Shown piece after piece: positions 1 to 7,882 of a stretch of 21,690 nucleotides of DNA. The notes under the pieces were generated by a model that was not told the origin of the DNA, did no database searches, and saw only the letters and a program-made list of their open reading frames with translations. The first letter of the stretch is position 1, and each line of letters opens with the position of its first letter. A program made the translations under genes and the position numbers. Source of the stretch: Chloroflexota bacterium (GTDB lineage: Bacteria > Chloroflexota > Ktedonobacteria > Ktedonobacterales > Ktedonobacteraceae); NCBI GenBank assembly GCA_005881295.1, contig VBHS01000035.1:1-21690 (forward strand), written 5' to 3'.

Positions 1-1419
1 GTCAATACCGACGCCCAGGCCTTGCTGCTCACAGAGACTGCACACCATATCCGTATCGGGGATAAGCTTACCCGTGGCCTCGGTGCGGGTGGCAATCCCG
101 GTATTGGGGCCAAGGCAGCCGAAGAGAATGCTGAAGAGCTGTATGAGGCCCTCAAAGGCTCTGATATGGTATTCATCACGGCTGGTATGGGCGGTGGTAC
201 AGGAACAGGCGCTAGCCCGATAGTGGCACAGATTGCGCGCGAGGTCGGAGCGTTGACAGTCGGTGTCGTTACAAAGCCATTCACCTTTGAGGGCAATAAG
301 CGTCGTGCCGCTGCGGAGGAGGGCATCGCCAACCTTAAGCAGCACGTCGATACCTTGATCACCGTACCCAATGACCGGCTCTTGCAGGTCGTCGACAAAA
401 AAATGCCGCTTTCCGAGGCATTCCGCCTTGCTGACGATGTGCTGCGCCAGGGCATTCAGGGTATCAGCGATCTGATTACCGTGCCAGGGCTGATCAACCT
501 GGACTTTGCCGACGTGAAGACAATCATGTCAACGGCAGGTTCGGCTCTAATGGCCATTGGCGAAGCAAGTGGAGATACGCGTGCGCTGGACGCGGCACAA
601 CTGGCGATCGCCAGTCCATTGCTGGATATCGATATTAGTGGAGCGCGGGGAGTGCTCTTCAATATCACTGGAGGTATGGATTTATCGCTATTCGAGGTCA
701 ACGAAGCGGCTGATGTGATCAGCAGGGCGGCACACCCGGAGGCAAATATTATCTTTGGCGCAGTGCAAGATCCGGATTTTGATGGGAAGGTCAAGATTAC
801 TGTCATTGCCACTGGTTTTGACGGGCATTCCCGGGCACCTGTGTCAGTCGCAGCTCCATACCAGCAACAGCAGAACCGTGCGCCGGCATATGATCGCAGC
901 ATGCTGTACCCTGTATCGTCAATGAACAGTAACAGTGGGAACGCACCCACGCCCGTGCGCCAGCCGCCGGCGCAGCAGGGTTTCCAGCAACAGGCATATG
1001 GTTCTTTGCACGCGTCACAAGCGCCCATGAATGTGACCAACCATCCGACGGACCCGGTGCAGCGATCCTATCCTGCGCAGGCTGATCCGCTTATGCGGCA
1101 GCGCCAGGCAGTCCCACCGGTTCAGGAGCCGGTACGCCAGGCATATGCTCGCGATGTAAACATGGATATGTACGACCTGGACGAGGATCCAATGGCTATG
1201 CCAGGGACGGACGTGAGCACAGGAGTAGGTGCAGGCTCCCATGGGCGACTCCCGGTACCTGAGCCAGAGGCGCAGCCCGCGCAGCGCCCTTCCGGTGACC
1301 AGCGATCGCAGCGGCCGGTGCGGCGGCTAGATCAGAAGGGACTCGACCTGCCGCGTGGGAATCGCCATCCACCCTCGGGTGATGTGATCGATATTCCGGC
1401 CTTCCTGCGGAAACGGTAG
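1..1419 (+). CDS. ftsZ: Cell division protein FtsZ, 5'-truncated
   Basis: FtsZ is the tubulin-like GTPase that polymerises into the cytoplasmic division ring. The reading frame is open from base 1, beginning VNTDAQAL, a conserved stretch near the FtsZ N-terminus, so roughly the first 40 residues lie outside the window and 472 residues are visible. The tubulin signature GGGTGTG is at visible residues 64-70 and the catalytic T7 loop NLDFADV at about 166-172. The globular domain ends near residue 280. A long low-complexity linker rich in Gln, Pro, Ala and Arg follows (about 285-455). The last residues, DIPAFLRKR, are the conserved C-terminal peptide that binds FtsA, SepF or ZipA-type partners, so the 3' end is intact. 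It is convergent with the next gene and the two share a hairpin terminator. The true start is not visible. Confidence 0.97.
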   Translation, partial: VNTDAQALLLTETAHHIRIGDKLTRGLGAGGNPGIGAKAAEENAEELYEALKGSDMVFITAGMGGGTGTGASPIVAQIAREVGALTVGVVTKPFTFEGNKRRAAAEEGIANLKQHVDTLITVPNDRLLQVVDKKMPLSEAFRLADDVLRQGIQGISDLITVPGLINLDFADVKTIMSTAGSALMAIGEASGDTRALDAAQLAIASPLLDIDISGARGVLFNITGGMDLSLFEVNEAADVISRAAHPEANIIFGAVQDPDFDGKVKITVIATGFDGHSRAPVSVAAPYQQQQNRAPAYDRSMLYPVSSMNSNSGNAPTPVRQPPAQQGFQQQAYGSLHASQAPMNVTNHPTDPVQRSYPAQADPLMRQRQAVPPVQEPVRQAYARDVNMDMYDLDEDPMAMPGTDVSTGVGAGSHGRLPVPEPEAQPAQRPSGDQRSQRPVRRLDQKGLDLPRGNRHPPSGDVIDIPAFLRKR

Positions 1420-1425
1420 TAAACC

Positions 1426-1474
1426 AGGCAAAAGAGGAGCAGGTCCCCACCTGGAACCTGCTCTTCTTTTGCCT
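1426..1474. terminator. Bidirectional hairpin between convergent ftsZ and BON-protein genes
   Basis: Arms of 19 nt (1426-1444 and 1456-1474) pair with a single G-T wobble around an 11-nt loop. It lies 7 nt after the ftsZ stop and 9 nt beyond the stop of the minus-strand gene. There is no long T-run on either side, but the A/T-rich lower stem (AAAAG/CTTTT) gives a weak U-tract in both directions. It probably ends both transcripts. Confidence 0.8.
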
Positions 1475-1482
1475 GCTAACAG

Positions 1483-2316
1483 TTAGTTACCGACTTTATT
1501 ACTCGTTCTTCCCAGGTTCCCTGGAATGTTCTCATCGAGGCCGATGTGGTTGATGACGACCCGCACGCCGGGTATACCGATGATCTCTCTCTCAAGGGCG
1601 TACTTCATCTCATTGGTCGGTGTTTCGCCGTAAAGGCTCACAATGTAGTTCTCGACGAGCGCCGAGATATCTTTTGCGCCCTCAAGCTTCCCTTCGGCTC
1701 TTAGCTTCTCAATACGAGCATTGACAGCATTCAAGAGTTCATCTTCAGCGACGAGGAAGTTCTTCACATCGATGACGCCAGGCATCTGTAACAGCCTTTC
1801 CTCAAGAGCTTTGCGCTGAGCCTCCAGTTCGACTTTCCCATAAAGTGCCAGTACGACGCCCTCGCGCTCGACTTCAACATTGACAGGATGGGCACTCCAC
1901 GCGGTGCTGCCGACGGTGACGGTACTGTCAGCCACGTCTTGAGCATCCTGCAGAAGCATCTCTGCCAAAACAGTTGGTTGTCCTGTCTGGGCAGCTTCGG
2001 CATAGCTAGTTGCCACATGCGAGGTCCTGACTGCGCCAGTGCGTGAAGCAAATGGGTCTTCTACCCCCCACCCCACAATACAGACAAGAACAAAGATAGC
2101 CCCAATAATGGTGATCCAGGGAAAGGTGCTGGCGACGAGTATGCCAGCCATCGTTACGACAATGGCCAGGGACAAATAAAGTGGCCATAGACTGCCGTTA
2201 GGCATGTGGATACTGGCATGGCTTTCTTCGCCCTCATGCTCTCCCACATCGGCATGGGTGGTCGCGGCGATGTCGTCCGCTGTGAGATTAACACTTTCAA
2301 GAGGTGTATTCATCAT
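1483..2316 (-). CDS. Two-BON-domain protein with an oxidase-subunit-like membrane hairpin
   Basis: The 277-residue protein has three parts. An acidic N-terminal tail contains a His/Met cluster (H21, H27, H33, H37, M38). Two membrane helices follow (about 43-62 and 66-84), bounded by SLWP and GWGVE. The C-terminal part holds two BON-like repeats (about 145-190 and 222-260, each with a PGV turn). BON domains bind membranes, lipids or other small ligands; the exact function here is unknown. The hairpin matches that of the small cox protein at 13674 and of the receiver protein at 17525. I chose the tandem ATG at 2316: an in-frame ATG at 2388 sits at the predicted transcription start of the promoter at 2394-2422, has no ribosome site, and would add a non-conserved-looking 24 residues. 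It lies downstream of sco1 on the same strand, but with its own likely promoter. Confidence 0.8.
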   Translation of the reverse strand: MMNTPLESVNLTADDIAATTHADVGEHEGEESHASIHMPNGSLWPLYLSLAIVVTMAGILVASTFPWITIIGAIFVLVCIVGWGVEDPFASRTGAVRTSHVATSYAEAAQTGQPTVLAEMLLQDAQDVADSTVTVGSTAWSAHPVNVEVEREGVVLALYGKVELEAQRKALEERLLQMPGVIDVKNFLVAEDELLNAVNARIEKLRAEGKLEGAKDISALVENYIVSLYGETPTNEMKYALEREIIGIPGVRVVINHIGLDENIPGNLGRTSNKVGN

Positions 2317-2393
2317 GTGAGCTTGCTTCCCTCTAAGTATCAAGAATAATCCACTGGGACCCTCATAGATATAAAGTAATCCCTTCATTCATA

Positions 2394-2422
2394 AGAATAC
2401 CAGGAATGTGCGGATGTTGCAA
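2394..2422 (-). promoter_or_regulatory. Candidate sigma-70-like promoter for the BON gene
   Basis: Read on the minus strand: -35 TTGCAA (2417-2422), a 17-nt spacer, then TATTCT (2394-2399) preceded by TGG, an extended -10 element. Each hexamer matches the consensus at four of six positions. Transcription would start near 2387, leaving a leader of about 70 nt before the ATG at 2316. Confidence 0.4.
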
Positions 2423-2457
2423 GCTGTTAAACTGAAAAAATTATCTGGGCTAACGCT

Positions 2458-2513
2458 AGGACACTCCCCAATCCCACATACCATACACAACTCTCTTATC
2501 GAGTGGGTGTCCT
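2458..2513 (-). terminator. Weak candidate hairpin downstream of sco1
   Basis: AGGACAC (2458-2464) pairs with GTGTCCT (2507-2513); two further G-C pairs follow after a bulge. The loop of nearly 40 nt and lack of a T-run make this a poor intrinsic terminator. It begins 7 nt beyond the sco1 stop, which is the main reason for listing it. Confidence 0.25.
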
Positions 2514-2519
2514 GCATGT

Positions 2520-3167
2520 TTATTGTTTGAGTAAGATTTGTAGGTCCGCGGTCAGTTGTGCGGAGGTGGCATCATCACCGAAGTAGACGCGCTCTCGTCC
2601 CTGCTTATCGATAAGGAAGATAGCGGTTGTATGGGAGACTGAGCCTCCTGTCGTGGTGGGAGTTGGCGCGGCGTAGACGGAGTAGCTCGACCAAATGGGA
2701 GAGAGCTGGTTATGAGTACCCACAAGGTAATGCCAGTAAGTAAGCATCCGATGGACCTTTGAGAAGTCGAGGGCTGCGGCGACTGTGTCTCTCTTGGGAT
2801 CGGTGCTGACAGCCAGTACTGCTACGTTCTCAGCCTTGTTACCCAGGTTGAGCATAACCGCGTGCAGCTTTTCGGCAGTCAGCGGACACTGGTCGGGGCA
2901 GTGAGTATAGAGAAAAGTCAGGATGATGGGTTTGCCTTTGAACTGTGATAGCGCAATTGATTTGCCGGTTTGATCGGTGAGGCGGAAATCAGGCGCTTGT
3001 ACGCCTCCAAGGTCGGTGCCTTGCAGGCCAGAAGAGTTGGCTGTCGGTGCGGTGTTAGCAGTCGTGGAGGATGGGCCTCCTGCGCGTGAGCCCAGGAGGG
3101 CAACGATGAATACTACGAATACTGCTAAGGTTATTACCGAAAGCCTTGATGCCAAACGCCAGTTCAT
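2520..3167 (-). CDS. sco1: SCO1/SenC copper chaperone for the CuA site
   Basis: This is a membrane-anchored thioredoxin-fold copper protein of 215 residues that helps load or reduce the binuclear CuA site of cytochrome oxidase subunit II outside the membrane. One N-terminal membrane anchor is at residues 8-25, followed by a Ser/Thr/Ala-rich linker to about 55. The SCO signature is complete: C90-PDQ-C94 after the FLYTH strand and the third copper ligand H179 in SVSHTTAIF. The length is typical. The start has AAAGAGAT immediately upstream, a modest ribosome site. It follows ctaAB by 49 nt on the same strand, so haem A synthesis and copper loading are probably co-transcribed. The target CoxB is encoded at 10730. 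Thioredoxin-type peroxidase activity is a less likely alternative because both Cys and the distal His are kept. Confidence 0.93.
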   Translation of the reverse strand: MNWRLASRLSVITLAVFVVFIVALLGSRAGGPSSTTANTAPTANSSGLQGTDLGGVQAPDFRLTDQTGKSIALSQFKGKPIILTFLYTHCPDQCPLTAEKLHAVMLNLGNKAENVAVLAVSTDPKRDTVAAALDFSKVHRMLTYWHYLVGTHNQLSPIWSSYSVYAAPTPTTTGGSVSHTTAIFLIDKQGRERVYFGDDATSAQLTADLQILLKQ

Positions 3168-3216
3168 ATCTCTTTTATCTATCCTTTTTACAAGTAAATT
3201 GTCGTCTGCGGCCCCT

Positions 3217-5034
3217 TTAGTGAATGACGCGGTCGATGACCATGGCCGCGAAGATCATGGCTAGATAACAGTTTGAGTACCAGAAAAGTGTTTTGGCCCA
3301 TCTTTTTGTCTTTTCGCGCAGCAGGCGCACGGCCATATAGACCATAATGCCGCCCAGGACGATTGCCGACAACAGGTAGATATAGCCCATCGCGCCCATG
3401 CCGAAGAGCACGAGGGTGACGGCAAGGAGCAAGAGCGAGTACAGCAATATTTGTTTGCGCGTCTCACGCTCACCCATGACCACCGGCAACATGGGTATAC
3501 GCGCCTTTTCGTAGTCTTTCTGGATCAAGAGTGAGAGCGCCCAGAAGTGCGGCGGTGTCCAGTAGAAGATGATGGCGAAGAGCCAGATAGCGGGGAGTGA
3601 CAGATTGTTGGTTACTGCCGCCCATCCCACGAGCACGGGGACAGCCCCGGCTGCTCCACCGATGACGATATTCTGTGCGGAGGTGCGTTTCAATCCCATC
3701 GTGTAGACAAAGACGTAGAAGAGGATGGCTGAACACGCCAGGGTCGCGCTGAGCAGGTTGACGAACGCCGTCAGGATGACAAAGGCTCCGACGCCCAGGA
3801 TGACGCCAAAGATGAGGGCATGCGTCGGCTGCACTTTGCCGGATGGGAGGGAGCGGCGCTGTGTACGTCCCATGATCTGGTCGATGTCACGATCGATATA
3901 GCAATTGATACAATTGGCGCTGCCTGCCGCCATCGCGCCCCCTACCAGTGTCGCGACGAGTAGCCCGAGCGCTGGAAATCCTCTATTGGCAATGGCCATC
4001 GCAGCCGCCGTTGTTCCAAGCAGCAGGACGGTGACGTGTGGTTTCATCAAGTCGACGTAGTTGGAAATGGTCTGGCGTACCGGCCCCAGTGCTTTCTTGC
4101 TTGCGGCACTCTTTGCTTCTTCCAGCGCATCGAGCTCCTGCTCTTGCGGGGCGGCGCGCACCTGGTTCGCTGCGAGCGCGGCCAGTACGACCAGGCTGCC
4201 CCAGACGGCGGTCGCAAGGGCGAGGTGCAGACCGGCGACGAAGCCGGGTTTATTCAACAGGACAATCAGACCGCCTACCACGGACTGGGCGACGAAGAGG
4301 ATGGCAGCCGCCAGGGCAACCCAGGCCTGGGTAGGGGCAACGCTGCGCCGGCGCCATGCTGAAATGAGGGTCCAGATGAGCACAAGTCCCACGAAGGTAG
4401 CTACCAGGCGATGGAATACATTGATATCGGCCAGGTGATACTGTATGGCCCATGCAGGCGCGGTACACAGCGGCCAGCCAGTGCAGGCGAGAGAAGCGCC
4501 AGTGCCGACGACATAGGAGCCACTGAGCATGAGTCCGTAGACGAGCAGTGCGTTGGTAACCGCGAGACGAGCAAACTTGCGCGTTTTCGCGGGATGTTCT
4601 TTCGCTGGCACGGGTTTGGCCGACATGACGGCAATGGTAATGATCATGGCGAAAATAGCCAGCGCTGTACCCAGGTGGGCGGTGATGATGGTTGGAGGCA
4701 ACTTCCAGAGTACCGTGAGGCCGCCCAGGACGATCTGGATGACCAGCAACACCGGGGCGATCAGGGCGGGTATGAGAACCTGGCGCTCCTTACGTGCCCA
4801 GAGTATTGCGCTGATGGCCAGGGCTATTACAAGCACGCTGACGATGGCAGCAATATAGCGGTGAAACTGCTCAAGAAACGTGTGATAGTCTATGGCGACG
4901 TAGGCCCGGCCATAGCAGAGGGGCCAGTCGGGGCAGCTCAAACCGGAGTCTGTTGTCCTTACTGTGCCACCAAGGGCGACGAGAAAATATGTGAATCCAA
5001 CCGCTATCCACGCTACACGGCGTATTAATTTCAT
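3217..5034 (-). CDS. ctaAB: CtaA-CtaB fusion: haem A synthase plus haem O synthase
   Basis: One 605-residue polypassage membrane protein joins two consecutive enzymes. Residues 1-290 are CtaA (haem A synthase, oxidising the C8 methyl of haem O): four haem-ligand histidines H58, H120, H208 and H270, and Cys pairs C34/C40 and C184/C190, each in a C-x2-WPLC-like loop. A charged cytoplasmic linker (about 291-322) leads to CtaB (protoheme IX farnesyltransferase), with prenyl-diphosphate/Mg site N377-x3-D381-x3-D385, YWTPPHFWALS, and a second Asp motif DYEKARIPMLP. The product order is reversed relative to the pathway, since CtaB acts first. I prefer the ATG at 5034 (GGGAG 9 nt upstream) over an in-frame ATG at 5085. 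Sco1 follows. The shared bipartite motif lies at 5117-5156 upstream. Confidence 0.95.
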   Translation of the reverse strand: MKLIRRVAWIAVGFTYFLVALGGTVRTTDSGLSCPDWPLCYGRAYVAIDYHTFLEQFHRYIAAIVSVLVIALAISAILWARKERQVLIPALIAPVLLVIQIVLGGLTVLWKLPPTIITAHLGTALAIFAMIITIAVMSAKPVPAKEHPAKTRKFARLAVTNALLVYGLMLSGSYVVGTGASLACTGWPLCTAPAWAIQYHLADINVFHRLVATFVGLVLIWTLISAWRRRSVAPTQAWVALAAAILFVAQSVVGGLIVLLNKPGFVAGLHLALATAVWGSLVVLAALAANQVRAAPQEQELDALEEAKSAASKKALGPVRQTISNYVDLMKPHVTVLLLGTTAAAMAIANRGFPALGLLVATLVGGAMAAGSANCINCYIDRDIDQIMGRTQRRSLPSGKVQPTHALIFGVILGVGAFVILTAFVNLLSATLACSAILFYVFVYTMGLKRTSAQNIVIGGAAGAVPVLVGWAAVTNNLSLPAIWLFAIIFYWTPPHFWALSLLIQKDYEKARIPMLPVVMGERETRKQILLYSLLLLAVTLVLFGMGAMGYIYLLSAIVLGGIMVYMAVRLLREKTKRWAKTLFWYSNCYLAMIFAAMVIDRVIH

Positions 5035-5116
5035 GCGTGTGTGCTCCCAGGAAGTGTCCCTTGCGGGAAAATAGATTGTATGCAAGGCTTATTGTCGTTG
5101 ACGCTCCTGTCCCTTT

Positions 5117-5156
5117 CCTTGCAGTAAAGTGGTTCTGCCTTACAATTGCCTTAATT
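5117..5156 (-). promoter_or_regulatory. Shared bipartite motif, copy upstream of ctaAB
   Basis: On the minus strand this reads AATTAAGG-CAA-TTGTAAGG (5156 to 5138), then 12 nt, then ACTGCAAGG ending at 5117. Compared with the three plus-strand copies, 14 of the 16 core positions are identical, with the same 3-nt spacer and the ACTGCAAG block at the same offset. It begins 122 nt before the ctaAB ATG. A -10-like TACAAT lies at 5080-5075, with no recognisable -35. I infer an activator-type binding site. Confidence 0.6.
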
Positions 5157-5157
5157 T

Positions 5158-5220
5158 ATATTTTGAGTAGTCGCGGATGTGGCAGCTTGCAGCTGCCACA
5201 TCCGCGACTACTCAAAATAT
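5158..5220 (-). terminator. Perfect 30-bp hairpin after the MFS gene
   Basis: Arms 5158-5187 and 5191-5220 are perfect complements around the 3-nt loop TGC. The lower stem is A/T-rich (ATATTTTGAG/CTCAAAATAT), so a short U-rich stretch is part of the stem itself. It starts 4 nt beyond the MFS stop and ends next to the regulatory motif of ctaAB, so it probably insulates ctaAB from transporter read-through. A palindromic interspersed repeat reused as a terminator is an alternative. Confidence 0.7.
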
Positions 5221-5223
5221 TGC

Positions 5224-6771
5224 TTAATTTTTCACGCCACGAATGAAGCGGACGGTTACCGTTCCTATAAGGCAGTAGGCGATTGACATTGCGAAGAGCA
5301 GCTGGAAACCGAGGATGGGGTTGCCGGTACGAGTAAAGTAGTCGATCAGGAAGCCGCCAATAATAGGCGCAATAACCTGTGGGAGAGAGAGGGAAATATT
5401 CCATACCCCCATGTCGCGCGCATAATGTTTGTGAGAGGGTAATACGTCGGCTACCAGGGCCCAGTCGACGCTGACATATGCGCCGTAGCCAATACCAAAG
5501 ATGGCTCCCGCGACAAGGATAATCGGCAGGGATTGCGTGACGATGAAGATGAGTCCCACGAGGGCCATGAAGCACCCGGAGATATAGACCATGCGCTTGC
5601 GTCCGAAGCGATCGGAGAGCCAGCCAGCCCCTAACGCGCTGAAAAGGCTGGTGAGCGAGAGAATAATGATAAAATTGGTTGTCTGCTGTTCGGGATGTGG
5701 CGCTTTTACCGCATCGCGCATGTAGAATTGCAGAAAATCCTGCACGGTGTAGATCCCTAACATCATCACCAGGCGTGTCAGCAGAACCCAGGCAAAATCG
5801 GGGTCGCGCCGGGGGTTGAAATCGAAGAGACGCAGGATGCCGATGGTGGCGATGACTTCCAACACAACTTGCAATACATCGCCGCTGATCTGTACATTCG
5901 CAATACGCAGGGCGTTCCAGAGGGCTATAAGACTCCAGGCAATAGCCACGGCTACCAGCGTCCAAACGGTGGTCATGACAACGGAACGGGAGAGCCACGT
6001 GGAACTGGGGCGCGCAGGGATTGGCTGTTCGAGTGAAGGCGTAGCAGCGGCTTGAGTTGTTATCTCTTCCTGCGACGCGCTTTGAGCTGAAAAACTGTTG
6101 CGTTCCTTTACAGAGAAGATAGTAATCAGCATCAGGGCTAGCAGAACCGCGATGATAATACCATAGGTTAGCCATAAACCCTGCAAATATGCTGGAAGAG
6201 GTTTGGCGGCATCGATAAAAAGACCAGCAACGATGACACCGCCGATAGAGCCGGCAATAGAAAGTAATCCTATCACCCCGGAGGTAAGGCCGCGCTGCTC
6301 CGGAGGCACCATATCTGGCAATAGTGCGTGAAAGGGGGCCGTAGCGGCATTATTGGAGAACTGGACAAGGACGTAGGCAGCAGCCAGAGAAACGATATCG
6401 CGGGATGCGGCCATCCAGATGAGTCCAATAATGTTGACGAGGGTGCCAATGAGGATATATGGCCGGCGGCGACCGAGGGCGGCCAGTCGTCCTCGCGTTC
6501 TATCGCTGAGCATACCGAACAGCGGATTAGCGAAGAGCGAGACGAAGGCGCCGGGGATCAATACGAATGCCAGGGCCTCCCCTTTATTCAGGTCTCCGAC
6601 CATCTTGAAAACCTGGCTAGGAAGAATGATAATACCAAGAGCAGCCCAGTGAAAGTTGAGTGCAAGCCAGAAAATGCTGATGGCCAGGATTTGTGTCAAG
6701 GGTACGCGGGGAAGCTTGATTGCCAGGCGCGGAGGGAGAGATTCTCCTCCACTTTCCTCTACGATAGCCAT
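5224..6771 (-). CDS. MFS transporter resembling GPH/SLC45 sugar carriers
   Basis: This is a 515-residue inner-membrane secondary transporter with about twelve hydrophobic helices. The first half carries the MFS loop signature GMLSDRTRGR followed by LGRRRPYI, a form typical of the glycoside-pentoside-hexuronide and SLC45-like carriers. The second half repeats it as GWLSDRFGRKRM. A central cytoplasmic loop (about 220-260) is polar and Ser/Gln/Ala-rich. The substrate cannot be read from the sequence; sugar/proton symport is a family-based guess. The start is the ATG at 6771, which has AGGAGG 8-9 nt upstream; an in-frame GTG at 6780 overlaps that ribosome site and is rejected. It is divergent from the lipoprotein gene and closed by the hairpin at 5158-5220, so it is probably its own unit. 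Confidence 0.88.
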   Translation of the reverse strand: MAIVEESGGESLPPRLAIKLPRVPLTQILAISIFWLALNFHWAALGIIILPSQVFKMVGDLNKGEALAFVLIPGAFVSLFANPLFGMLSDRTRGRLAALGRRRPYILIGTLVNIIGLIWMAASRDIVSLAAAYVLVQFSNNAATAPFHALLPDMVPPEQRGLTSGVIGLLSIAGSIGGVIVAGLFIDAAKPLPAYLQGLWLTYGIIIAVLLALMLITIFSVKERNSFSAQSASQEEITTQAAATPSLEQPIPARPSSTWLSRSVVMTTVWTLVAVAIAWSLIALWNALRIANVQISGDVLQVVLEVIATIGILRLFDFNPRRDPDFAWVLLTRLVMMLGIYTVQDFLQFYMRDAVKAPHPEQQTTNFIIILSLTSLFSALGAGWLSDRFGRKRMVYISGCFMALVGLIFIVTQSLPIILVAGAIFGIGYGAYVSVDWALVADVLPSHKHYARDMGVWNISLSLPQVIAPIIGGFLIDYFTRTGNPILGFQLLFAMSIAYCLIGTVTVRFIRGVKN

Positions 6772-6823
6772 GGATGACACCTCCTTGTTTTTTGCTTGAA
6801 AGGTGTAGAAAAGTAATTTTTAA

Positions 6824-6864
6824 ATATTATTGTGTATAGATAAGCTACCTTGTAACAATAATAT
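6824..6864. promoter_or_regulatory. Inverted repeat in the divergent MFS/lipoprotein promoter region
   Basis: ATATTATTGT (6824-6833) and ACAATAATAT (6855-6864) are perfect 10-bp inverted copies with centres 31 bp apart, about three helical turns. They lie in the A/T-rich 136-bp gap between the two divergent genes. A dimeric regulator or a looped operator is possible. The A/T-richness weakens the case. Confidence 0.35.
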
Positions 6865-6907
6865 CATGTGAAATAAAGTATTTTTAGTCTTATCGAAAGG
6901 ATACTCC

Positions 6908-7882
6908 ATGCTGATTAATAGTACCAGTATGAGCAAGCGGTGTACTACTATGCTGCTCTTCTGCCTTATTTTATTAGCGGCCTGTGATGGATCAACAGGG
7001 ATAACTCCTCCTTCTGGTTCAACAAAGACTGTTACTGCTACCCGACAGGCACCCACTACCGTGACCACTACACCAACAGCAACGCCAACGAGCAGTGTCG
7101 CACCGGAGCATTTCAGTACCCGCGTGATAGTGCAGGGGCAAGCGCGTCCCGATGATCTGGTTTTTAACCAATCGGAAAGCGCCTTATTGTTCAGCGATTT
7201 TTACAATGGCACTATTAGCAGCGTCAACCTGAACGGGGCCGTAACTGTTCTGTTGAGCGGGCTGGGAGGACCCGAGGGCATGATCGTGCTACCGGGTGGT
7301 AGGTTGATCTTTGCTGAACAGAATACCAACCGCGTTCTCGCGCTTGCCCCCGGCGCACGCACACCCACTGTTTTACGTACAATCCCAGGAATACCAGGCC
7401 AGGCAGAGTGCAAGCATGGTATTGATGGTATCGCCTGGGATGCCAGCACCAACAGCATCATTGTGCCGGATAGTCCTACGGGTGACGTCTACAGCTTGAG
7501 CCTGGATGGCAAAAGCCTGAAGTTGCTGGCATCCGGCATTACGAGACCTGTCGGTGCGACAGTAGATAGTCAAGGGAATATTTATGTCGCCGACGAATGT
7601 GGGGGAGCGCTGTGGCGCATTGCGCCTGATGGAACGAAGACGCGCATAGGCGGCTTTGGCATGCCGGATGATGTTGTAATCGACCCGCATGGCAACCTGC
7701 TGATCGTCGATCTACAGCCCTCTATTCACGCATTGATACGCATGAATGTCACGACTGGCAAGCGCGAGGTACTGGCGAGCAAGGGATTTATCGAACCACA
7801 GGGACTGCTTGTGGATTCGCATGATAACATTTTTGTGTCAGATGATTATGCCAATATCATTATGGAGTTTCAACCAGTATGA
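6908..7882 (+). CDS. Lipoprotein with NHL/SMP-30-like beta-propeller
   Basis: This 324-residue protein has a short basic N-terminus, a hydrophobic stretch (14-23) and the lipobox LAAC, so C26 should be lipidated and the protein anchored outside the membrane. A Thr/Pro-rich linker spans about 30-66. From about 75 to the end, six or so repeats of the form (P/G)-x-G-hydrophobic-D-x-x-G-N-hydrophobic-(V/A)-D (for example VDSQGNIYVADE and IDPHGNLLIVD) indicate an NHL or gluconolactonase-like beta-propeller. These repeats usually bind ligands or partners; a hydrolase activity cannot be asserted. The start has AAAGGA 7 nt upstream. The stop overlaps the next ATG as ATGA, so translation is coupled to a CoA-transferase subunit, an unexpected partner for an extracytoplasmic protein. 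Confidence 0.85.
   Translation: MLINSTSMSKRCTTMLLFCLILLAACDGSTGITPPSGSTKTVTATRQAPTTVTTTPTATPTSSVAPEHFSTRVIVQGQARPDDLVFNQSESALLFSDFYNGTISSVNLNGAVTVLLSGLGGPEGMIVLPGGRLIFAEQNTNRVLALAPGARTPTVLRTIPGIPGQAECKHGIDGIAWDASTNSIIVPDSPTGDVYSLSLDGKSLKLLASGITRPVGATVDSQGNIYVADECGGALWRIAPDGTKTRIGGFGMPDDVVIDPHGNLLIVDLQPSIHALIRMNVTTGKREVLASKGFIEPQGLLVDSHDNIFVSDDYANIIMEFQPV

Noticed and set aside
456..1040. Minus-strand open frame of 194 codons opposite ftsZ
   Set aside because: It is a shadow of the ftsZ coding sequence, with no domain recognised.
4411..5028. Plus-strand open frame of 205 codons opposite ctaAB
   Set aside because: It is antisense to a fully recognised enzyme, with low-complexity polar translation and no ribosome site of note.
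5156..6175. Long open frame of 339 codons on the minus strand inside the MFS gene
   Set aside because: It overlaps the MFS frame on the same strand, has no hydrophobic pattern or family features, and runs through the terminator hairpin.
6585..6592. TATTCAGG followed by TCT, like the first half of the shared motif
   Set aside because: It lies inside the MFS coding sequence and TTGTAAGG does not follow, so it is a chance half-match.
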